Source of the DNA: a virus
Length of the DNA stretch: 46,078 nt
IMG/VR virus record: IMGVR_UViG_3300032265_000684
Coordinates: 1-46,078 of that record
Direction: 5' to 3' (one strand)
The notes beneath the pieces are model-generated. The model worked only from the letters and a program-made list of their open reading frames with translations, searched no databases and was not told the origin of the DNA. Of this stretch, positions 9,522-21,500 are shown one piece after another; positions within the stretch are counted from its first letter, which is position 1, and every line of letters starts with the position of its first letter. The position numbers and the translations under genes were made by a program.

Positions 9522-12500
9522 ATGGCCGCTAGCACAAGCACAATAAGTTCAATCAATTTTTTACCAGAATACCTACGTACCGATAAGAACTCTAAATTTT
9601 TATCTGCTACCTTAGATCAGTGGATCCAACCTGCACAGTTAGAGCGTATCAGCGGTTATATAGGTTCTAAAAACACGCCTAATTATGTATCTACTAGTGA
9701 TGTATATATACCAGAAAGTCTCGCGTTACGCAGGGATTATCAACTAACACCTGCGTTGGTTGTCAATGATGCCTTATACAATATACAAGATGTTATAGCT
9801 CTAGATGATCTTATAGATGAAATTGCAGTCAAAGGCGGTAAGATTGGAAATCTTGATAGGCTGTTGAGAGGAGATTTTTATAGCTATAATCCTTGGATAG
9901 ACTGGGACAAACTGGTTAACTATCAAGAATACTATTGGTTGGTTGAAGGTCCCACCACTATACCTGTGTTTGAAGATATAATCACAATAGATCAAAACAT
10001 CCTCGGTCGATCAACCTATACCAACACCTCTACCGGATTGACCTTGACTAATGGTCTAAAATTAAGATTTACTAATCCTCAAGCAGGTCTATATTACGAC
10101 CGTGATTATTTTGTAGAGGGGGTCGGAACAGATCAGGGTATTAGATTGGTAGATTTCCAAACTTTAATTACTCCCGAACCGATTGCCAGTTTATATAAAG
10201 ATCAATTTGATTCTAAAAAATTTGATTATTATAAATTTGATGATCAAGAAACGCTTCCGCTAATTCCCGAATATGTGACCATCAACAGGGCCAGCCAAGA
10301 TATCAACAGCTGGAGTCGTTATAATCGGTGGGTACATTCCGAAGTTATACGCACCACAGCAGAATTCTTAGGACAGATCCCCGATTATCCTGTATCGGCT
10401 CGAGCACAACGACCTATTATAGAATTTGCCGCAGATCTTAAATTATATAATCACGGAACTCTGGGAATTCCTAATGTTGATTTTATTGACAATGTAACAG
10501 TAGATCCTACAGTGATCAATGGCACTGATGGTTACTATATTGATCAAGTACTATTACAAAAAGGCAATAGAATAATATTCAATGCTTCGTCAAATCCAAA
10601 CATCATATATCAGGTCGATCTTAAAACAAAAAAATATCAATTAGAATTAGTAGAGTCGATGGTTGTAACTGTGGGATCACAGGTGACTATAGATCTAGGC
10701 GTAGAAAATCATGGAACAGATTGGTGGTTCAACGGAACTAACTGGCAACTTTCTCAACAACACACGACGATAAATCAAGCACCTCTATTTGATTTGTATA
10801 ATTCAAATAAAGTAAGCTACAGTGATTTACCCAGTAATTTTAGAGGAAATAAAATATTTGGATATACCTTGGGAACAGGGGTATCGGACAGATATCTAGG
10901 ATTTCCCTTAAAATATCGCAATGCTGTAGAACAAGGAGATTATCTGTTTTCAAATTATTTTATGACAGATACCATAGCTGAAGTGGCAAGCTCTCAACAT
11001 GTCACTGTGGTTCCTACCAGTCAGTCCTATCTAAAGTTTTCTCATACCGGAGTTGATGATCGATATGTTAATGTATGGATCTCGGCTGTAAATTATAGCC
11101 TACCTGTACTACAGTTTCAAACGATAGGAACAGCTACAAATTCTATCGCTGTGTCGGCTATAAACACTCCTGCGGAGTTTAATTACGAAGTCTATTTGAA
11201 TACCTCTATATTGTCCAATGCCGCTACTTCCGTATCGGTCAATTCCGGAACCTATCTAATAAACTTTAACAATACATTACCGTCAGGAACAAATGTTTTA
11301 TTAAAATTTTATACAACTGCCACAGCGACCTCTAGCGGATATTATGAACCTCCTTTGAGTCAAACCAATAATCCATTAAATGGTCCTATATCACAATTTA
11401 CACTTTCAGAACTCAGCGATCATTTGAAGACGATGACAGAAAGGAATACTAATTTTGTAGGAATATTTCCCGGAGCCAGTAATCTAAGAGATTTATCTAA
11501 TATCGGTCAATATGGAACTAGATTGATATCTAGTGCTGATCCTATCGCGTTTGCTGATATGTTTATAGGTAAAAAAGAGCACAGCGTTGTTGATGCCATA
11601 ACCAAAGTTTCCGATCACTATAATCAATTCAAAGCACAGGTAATGGCGCAGATGAATCGTATGGTGGATCAACAAGATCCTGTAAGATTGTTGGATGAAA
11701 TATTATCTGTAATCAATCAAGACAAGACTCCTCAAAGTTTATATTATCTATCAGATATGATTGGCTATGGGACTAATAAAAACACTACATCAACAGTGGT
11801 TACTGTTGCTCATTATATAGGAGAAGAGCCCGCTGAATATCCTATCGCTGATGTTTTTTCTATTACAGAATTAAGTCTAAGATCTGTATTGGTATATCTC
11901 AATGGGACCCAATTAATTTTAGGTAGTGACTACAATTTTGTTCTCGGCGATGCTTATATATCTTTTGATAAAATTCAACTGAACATTGGTGATGTAATAA
12001 CCGTAGTAAACTATCCAGATACCTCTGGATGTTATATTCCCCCCACTCCTACTAAATTAGGATTATATCCAAGTTTTGAACCAAAAAAATATATAGACAA
12101 TACCTATATTATTCCTCGTATGGTCATACAAGGACATGATGGTAGTATCACCATAGCCTATGATGATTTCCGTGATGATGTTTTATTAGAATTTGAAAAG
12201 CGTGTGTACAATAATATTAAAACGCAGTACAGACCAGAATTATTTGATATAAATTCTGTACTGCCCGGCGCTTTTAGATCTAATCAATACAGTCTTTCCG
12301 AAGTAAATGATATACTAGAATCGGGATTTATCAAATGGTCTGGCCTCAATGGTGTGGATTATACAAACAATAATATATTTGATGAAACCGATCCTTTTAC
12401 ATGGAATTATCTAGGCGGATATATTTCTTCTCTAGGAATATCTGTAGGCGGTTATTGGAGAGGCATATACAAATATCTATATGATACAGATCGACCACAT

Positions 12501-15500
12501 ACTCATCCTTGGGAGATGTTTGGATTTAATAAAAAACCAGATTGGTGGGACGAGCAGTATGGTGAAGAATATGAGAATTTTTGGTTAGATGTAGAAGCAG
12601 GTATCATACGAAACGGCGATCGTGCCGGCACCTACAGCGTCTATGCCAGACCTGGTATTGTTAATTTGGGATTGATCCCAGTTGATCCCCAAGGTAATCT
12701 CATAGATCCGTCGACTATAATTTCAAACATAACCATATATAATCGTAGACAAGGTTGGCAGTTTGGAGATCAGGCACCGGTTGAAACAGCATGGAGACGT
12801 AGCAGTTACTATCCTTTTGCGGTACAGCGTCTATTGGCCTTAACCAAACCTGCTAGCTATGCCTCCTTGATGTATGACCTCAGTCGTGTCACTAAAAACA
12901 TAGCCGGTCAATGGACCTACGGAGCCAATAACGCATTTTTTAATTTTACAGATCTAGTTATACACAGTGAAAATTCTTCGTTGACCAGCGGTTATAGTCA
13001 AATGATCAGTGAGATTGGTAAACAGCGTACACAGAATTATATTTCTGAATTGCGTAATGATTTAAGTTATGCTAACTTTAATTTGTTTTATAAAGTAGGT
13101 GGATTTGTCAGCAAAGATAAACTGCAGATCACGATAGATGCTTACGAGCCAAATAGTAATAGCCCCGGAGCTATATTACCTGTTGAAAATTACACACTAA
13201 GATTAAATGTAAGTAATCCTATTATTTCCGCTAGTATGTCTGGTATGATTGTACAAAAATCCACCGACGGTAATTTTTTAATCAAAGGGTATGATACTCA
13301 AACGCCTTATTTTAATGTTTATACTCCTGTTCGTACATCCAATACTCCGACTGTTACTGTTGGTGGAGTGAGCGAACCGTATGTAACTTGGACCAACGGA
13401 ACTGCCGCAGGCGGTGCTTTATTGAGCAGTGTTGACACTACTTCTGCTGTAGGAGCCGGGGGAGTGTTTTATCAAGCTGGACAGATAGTCTCCTATGGTT
13501 CTAGTTATTATAGAGTTAAAATTAGCCACCAGGCTGAAAATAGTTTTAATCAAGACTACTATCAATTATTATCAGGACTTCCGACTACAGGGGGAGCATC
13601 GGCACAGATTGCTGATAGGTTTGACAAGGTGGTAAAAGAAATTCCTTACGGTACGGAGTTCAGTAATATACAATCTCTATATGATGTTATCGTTGGGTAT
13701 GGAGCTTGGTTAAAAGATCAAGGGTTTGTATTTGATGAATATAATAATCAAATTAACGATGTTATAAATTGGGAATTTTCTGCTAAAGAATTTCTTTACT
13801 GGACTACTCAAAACTGGGCCACCAATAATGTAATAACATTGAGTCCTTTTTCTGATCAGATCAAATATGCGTACAATCAGTCAGTAGTAGATAACCTGTT
13901 TGATACATTTTATGAATACAGCTTATTATTGGCCAATGGCACACCCTTTCCTAAAAACAACCTGTTTGTAAACAGAGAAGCAGGAGTCTGCACAATATCT
14001 TCTAAGTCAACCACTGACGGAATATATTTTGTAAGATTAAATTCTGTACAAAAAGAACACAGTCTAGTATTCAACAATTCTACTATCTTTAATGATGTTA
14101 TCTATGATATAGAAACGGGGTATCAACAACAGCGTATGAAGCTGAGCGGATTCCGCACTAAAAATTGGACAGGAGATTTATTCAGTCCAGGATTTGTTTA
14201 TGACAATGTACAAATCAACAATTGGCAGATAAACACGCCGTATCAAACAGCCGCAGTGGTCCTGTACAATGGTACATATTATTCTGCCAAAACAAATTTA
14301 GAACCCTCGTTGACTTTTGATGTTACCCAATGGTCGGCTCTAGATTCAAAACCTACAGGCGGCCTGTTGCCTAACTTTGATTATAAGATAAATCAGTTCC
14401 AAGATTTTTATAGTTTGGATATTGATAATTTTGATGCCTCCCAAGAAAAAATGGCACAGCATCTTACAGGTTACACACCTCGTGTTTATCTAAACAATAT
14501 TTTTACTGATCCTATCGCCCAATATAAATTTTATCAAGGATTCATTCGAGAAAAAGGTACACGCAATGCGGTACAGAAACTTTCCAAAGCCACGATACAG
14601 AATTTACAAGGGACTATTGACTTTAATGAAGAATGGGCCTTCCGTATAGGAGAATACGGTAGTTTTTCTACCTACAAAGAATTAGAAAGCACACTGGTGG
14701 AAGGAACGTTTTTTGAAAATCCACAGATCATTAATTTTGTTAATAAAAAACCCGACGTCAATAATTTAATATATTACAGTACCGCTAGTAATCGAACCAT
14801 CATACCTGACAATTATGATCCTACGCAGACATTCTATACTACCAGTGGTACTTACCTAAACAATGCCTACATATTACCTACAGCCGGATATGTTAGGGTC
14901 GATGATGTAACATACACCGCCTACAACGAAAATAGTTTATTATCTATAACAAATAATAATGAAATTTTAACAGGTGATACTGCTTGGTTGGGATTTAAGA
15001 AAACTGGCGATTGGGATGTTTTAAGATATACAGTATCTCCGGTCAGAGTGGTCAATGTTGAAATTGGCATTTACGGTCAAGAACTGATCCTTACAACCAA
15101 CCAATCTCATAGATTGTCTAAGGGTGATATTGTTTCGTTGCTGAATTATACCAGCCAGATTGATGGAATTTATATTATACAATCGATCGTCTCCAGTAAT
15201 CAATTTAGTATTGCATCGACTATACAAACAATAGATCCCACGCTGGTTCCTGGTACTGGACAGTTGTTTACGTTTTCTACAGCCAGATCCAACACGTTTG
15301 ATACATTGCCTACAGACCGTGAATTGTTATCATTGCCTGAAGGATCTCTATTCTGGGTCAATAGCGATCGAGAAGACGGAACAGGTAGTTGGACAGTTTA
15401 TAATAAAATACAAAATTATTATCCGATAGTAATCGCCAGCGGCATTAAAAATCAAAATGAACAACTGGGATATAGTATCAGTAGGGTAGGCAGTGACAAT

Positions 15501-18500
15501 CTGTTTATCGTCGGTAGTCCAACCTGCCCCGATCCTGTTAAAAACGATCCAGGGTATGGAAAAGTAACAGCCTATGTCAAGGTAAACGGTAGTCCGGTGC
15601 CTCGATTTAGATATTTTATAAATCCTGACGAATATAAACCTTATTACAACAGTTCTCTGTCGACCTCTACTGGATTTGGTTCTGCTGTAGCCTATGATGA
15701 TTATATTTTTCCGGGAACACAAAATGGGTTGATTTTTGCCGGTGCTCCTAAGGTTAGTCGTGTTAGAACAGTTTACGGAACCAATTTATTAAACACTGCC
15801 ACAATATCTACCCTCACTGATTATAGCACATTTATCGAACAGGGATTGGTTACTATCAGCAGTGTTGATCCAGTGAGCAATGAAGAGACAAGACAATTAA
15901 CATTGGTTAGTCCCTATCCGCAGAGTTACGAACGTTTTGGTTCGGAGTTATACGTACAATTAAACACTGGTTCTAAATTATTATTGGTAGGTGCTCCAGG
16001 AAAGATTACTGGTGTGGGTTCAGTATATGCTTATCGAGTAGGATATTATACTACATCCACTGATAGATCTATACAAGAATATAAACAAGGATATAGGACC
16101 ACAAGCACTGTTACCTATGCTTCGGTGCGTTATATTAACACTTTGACTCCAACTACCTCCACCGCTGGAATGTTATGGGGGCACAGCATCAGCGGATCAG
16201 ATGATGGAAGTGTGATTGCCGTAGGCGCACCTGGTTACAAGGATCGCACAGGTCTTGTGACTATATTCAACGGCACCAACACCACACAGGTCATACAATC
16301 TCCTTTCTCCTCAGGCGGTGGTTTCGGGTCTCATGTTGAGGTCAGCGCAGACGGTAGTTATCTAATAGTCAGTGCTCCAGATGTATATGGATTTGCTGAT
16401 AATAATGATAGTTATGGAAAGGTAGCGATCTATAAGAAAGAAGGCGGACTATTCAATACTGATTCTACTGTACAGATTTTACATAATCCTTTATATGATT
16501 CTAAAATGCGATTTGGTTATAACATTGTGATCAATACTGCTACTGATATATTGGTTATATCTGCTCTAGGAACGGATTATATAGATACAACGTTTGATGA
16601 AAATCAAACTAGAAATATCGGAGGAAAGAAATTTGTTAGTTCTATATCCACAATCGATGACAGCGGAACCACTGAATTTTTTACAGAAGTAGAACGCACC
16701 GGAACTGTTTATGTCTACAATAGACTACACAATCGATTTGTTCTTTCAGAAGAATTACGTCCTCAAACTGTCTACGAAGGCGCTGATCACGGTCATGGTT
16801 TACAAATAGCCGCCGATAATACCATATTGGTCAGTGCTCCTGCAGTAGACAATGCATTAACGGGATCTTATTTTTATCAATACGCCAGCACTTCTACAGA
16901 TTCGTTCAGTTGGAAAGCCCACAGAGTACAAGAAAATCTAGTTGATATCAGTACCATACAGCGTTTGGTGTTAATTGACTCCTATAATGAAGCAGTTGTT
17001 GATTATTTAGAAACTATAGATCCTGCCAAAGGCTATATTTCTGGACTAGCTGATCAAGAAATAAAATATAAATCTTTATTTGACCCAGCTGTATACGCCA
17101 TTGGCTCAACCGGTACTGTGGTTAATCCTTCTGTTAATTGGACCGACGATCATGTTGGGGAGTTATGGTGGGATCTCAGCACAGTAAAATATCAATGGTA
17201 TGAACAAGGCGATCTAGAATACAGAAAAAATAACTGGGGATCGACATTCCCTGGATCTAGCATTGATGTTTACGAATGGATAGGAAGTACCTTATTACCC
17301 AGTCAGTGGAGCAGACAGGCAGATACCGTTGTGGGACTTACACAAGGCATCAGTGGTCAACCTAAGTATCCTGATGATTCGTCTGTGGCCGTTAAACAGA
17401 CGTATGATCCTATTACAGATTCTTTGAGCAACTATTACTACTATTGGATAAAAAATACTGTTATTGTTCCTGCCGTTCGTGGAAGGAAAATAAGCGCCTA
17501 TCAAGTGGCCAGTATAATAGCAGATCCTGTGGCCTATGGATTGCAATATGCTACCCCCATTAGTGCAGATGCCATAGCAGTGGCCAATATAGGTGCCATG
17601 CCGGTGGGTGAACGTATCAATTTGAATATTGCCATGGATCTCAATCCAGACAATGTCCCTAAACACACTGAATGGTTGTTGTTACAAGAAAACAGTCAGA
17701 CCAGTTTACCTAACAGTTTACTAGAAAAGAAATTATTAGACAGTCTTATAGGTCACGACAAGCTAGGTAATCTAGTCCCAGATCCCGCTCTAAATCCTAG
17801 ACAGGCCTACGGAGTTAGCATACGTCCTAGGCAGAGTCTGTTCAAAAATCGTTTCCAGGCGTTGAGAAATCTGTTAGATTTTTCTAACAACGTATTAATC
17901 AATATACCTATAACTGGAAATTATAGTTTTACTAATCTCAATCGTTATGAACCCATCCCCGATCGATATAGTCACCAATGGGATCAGATCGTAGAAGCCC
18001 TAGAAGAAAGAGACGCGATTGATGTTAGATCATTTACCGCAGCCACTGCGGCTCAATTAACGGCCACAATATATGACGGTAAATTAATCAATGTTACTAT
18101 AGTCAATCCTGGAATTGGGTATCTAATATCTCCTACAGTCACAGTGGTAGGCAATTCAACGACTCCCGCAGTCATCACAACAGAAATTGACAATTTTGGA
18201 CAGATCGTCTCCGTCACTCTAGTAGATGGGGGAAGCGGCTATTATGCGACACCAGAGTTGTCGGTTAGAGGATATACAGTCATCGTTAGAAGCGATAGTG
18301 AAACCAATGGGCTTTGGGCCAAGCATACCTGGGATGCCTATAATAACAGATGGGCTCGTGTGCATACACAGAGCTATGATACCAGATTGTATTGGAATAC
18401 GGTTGATTATGCCAGCGCAGATTTTAATCAATATAAGATAATTGATTATACCATAGCATCTACTTATGAATTAACCACCTTGGTTGAAGCTACTCCTGGT

Positions 18501-21500
18501 CAATATATCAAGATCAACAATATCGGTGATAATAGATCAGCGATAGTAACTCCGACCACAGCGGCATATGGGAGTTTCAGTGACGGATATGATCTACTGT
18601 GGAGCCAAAATGGTACTATACAGTTGAGTAATAACCTATGGGATGTTCCGGATAGCCAGTTGGGCTTCGACGAATATAATAATTTTGACACGACCTTATA
18701 CAATCAAGCACCCGACATTGAACTAGAATATATACTAACAGCATTAAAAGACGACATTTTTATTAACGAATTAAAAGTTAATTGGAATCTGTTCTTTTTT
18801 ACCGCAGTCAAGTATGCCTTATATGAACAGAAGTTATTAGATTGGGCATTTAAGACCACATTTATAAATGTAAACAATTATGCCGGTGCCTTAGATCAAC
18901 GTCCTGTTTACAAAATTACTGACAGTACTTACTTTGAAGATTATATCAACGAAGTTAAACCTTATCACACAAAGATACGACAGTTTATTACCAATCAAAC
19001 AGTATTAGATTTGTCATCGTCGTATAATACAGATTTTGATTTGCCTTCTTATTATAATTCTTTAGATAATCAGTTTGAAACAGTTTCAGTTGGCAATGCT
19101 TTAACCAATGTATATCCTTGGAAATCCTGGAGTGATAATTATTCTTACGGTGTAAACACTGTTGAAATAATTGATCCAGGTACCCAATATACCAGTGTTC
19201 CCATAGTAGAGATCAGTTGTCCTGATCTATCTAACGGAACTACTGCGACAGCACAGGCCTATATAGGCGGTGGAAAGATTTATCTCGTAGAAATCTTGGA
19301 TGCAGGATCTGGTTATACAAAAACTCCAACAGCCGAGATCGTTGGAGGAACCACAGGAACCACTGCTACAGTTTCCTTAACACTACTCAATGAAAAAGTT
19401 AGAAGGAATACTGTAGGTATTAAATTTGATCGCATTTCTATTGCTGATCAAATGGGTAATATTGATGTAGTTGACGAATTTTATTGCGATGGAAGTAAAA
19501 GTGAATTTATCTTGTCTTGGCTAGCACAAGCAGATAAACAGACCATTGATATCACACTTGATAATGATTTGGTTTTAATATCTGATTATACGATAAAATA
19601 CTATACAGGTAACTATAACGGATATAATAAAAAATATAGTAAACTGGTTTTCTTAAATTATATTCCTAAACTTGATCAGATTGTTCAAATAAAATATAAG
19701 AAAAATGTAGAATTAATGTCTGCTTTTGAACGAAGCAAATATTTTACATCTATCTTAGATTTAACCACAGCGACATCTGTAGCATCTACAGGTAAAAATT
19801 TACAAGGTGTCATGTTTGATCATACCAGTGCCTGGACAGAACCGTATCCAGCCTATGATGATTTTGCCTGGGCAGATGCGGTCGATAATTACACAGTGGC
19901 CACATCCACTGCAACTTCGGTAACTGTGGCATATCCTGATACAAAATGGCCTGTGAGAACAATTATCCAGTTAGATTCAGTAGTTTCAATTAAACAATAT
20001 CAATATGCCAACGTTATAGGAGTTGCTACTACTCCTTTTGATACTTCGACTGTGGTGGTGGTTATTGCTGTTGATACATCGACTAATTCTGTAACATTAA
20101 ATTCCGGAGTAAAACAAAGACGTGATATCCCAGCAGGCAGCTCTATTGAATTTTGGAACAACGATACTAACTTTAGTATTTTAGATGTAGCAACTTCTGC
20201 AACGTCTTGGAGCACAGTGACTTCTAATGCTTTAAGCCAATACATGGGAATCGATCCTGATGATTTTGCTCTAAACACATCTACGGGATTATATCTCCTA
20301 GGTGGAAATGTTAATTCAAACACCTTGTTTGTTGACGGCGATGGTTATTACACTGAACGGACAAGTTTTACTCCAGAAGAATTAGTAGCAGGACAGTCAT
20401 CTGATAGTCTGGGAGTCAATGTATACACCAAGGATCGTTCGGGTGCTCCTACGGTGGTTGTGTCATATTTTGATATTTTGGCCAATTCAACGTCTACAGT
20501 TAAATTAGATGTGTTACCTCCCAATGTTGACAGTATCACAGTGATATTAAATCCAATGGGCACATTTGAAAATACTGTGCTTGAATATTCTACTTCAACA
20601 GAGTGGACAGCAGTTAATCAATTTTCTATAGATTGGGTCAATCCAACATTGATTATTGCTCCGCAGCCTCAAAGCGGAACAGTGGGTTATACTATGCTTT
20701 TAATCAATGGCACCGAATTTGTAGATTACAGTCATCAGGCCACAGCATCTGGTATTGACAGTGTACAACTACGAAGTCTTGGTGCTTACGACAGTTTGTT
20801 AAGATCTGCTTATGTAACTCTAGACGGAGTGGCTGTATCTGCAACGACTTCTACATCGACGATTTATTACACAATGAATTATGTTGATCCAGATGGGTCG
20901 CAGACGAATCGTAGAGCCGCAGTAGATATCTACAATATATCAACATCTACGGCACACCTGGCACAGGCTTGGTTCTTTGACAGCGAATACACAGGATTTA
21001 ATACGATACAGAGCCAGTCATTTGTCTATGATGGATCAACCAGTTCGTTCCTAATGAGTTATCCTCCAGGCAATTCTGGCCCTGCTGAAGGCAATATGAT
21101 AGTTGAGGTTATAACTCCACAATACACCAAACGATTAATGCCTCCTGATATTGCCTATTATCAATACGTAACTGGTGGTTCCGACACATTTAATATTCCG
21201 ACTACGTTTGGTCAACATCGAGCTCCGTTTACTGCTTACAACATTCGGGTATACCTCAACGGAAATTTATTGGCCTTTGGCTATGATTATAATTTAGCCT
21301 ACGGCAGTCAAATTGTAATGGTTCCTAACGTGTTGGCTGACGGTGATACGGTGGCTATCATATCCTATGCGCTAAACGATACTTTGAATTATGATTTCCG
21401 TGTTTATGGCAACATGTTGATGCTTACAACCAATGTTGGGCAAAATTCTCCAACAACCCTTGATCCCGGAGATGTGGTAAAAGTTATTACATTTAATAAT

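Noticed and set aside
15348-15722. A 124-aa minus-strand open reading frame inside the giant gene
   Set aside because: It lies inside a well-supported coding region, lacks a ribosome site, and has no recognisable protein pattern.
18226-18441. A second plus-strand frame of 71 aa inside the giant gene
   Set aside because: It is out of frame with the giant gene, without a ribosome site or family resemblance.
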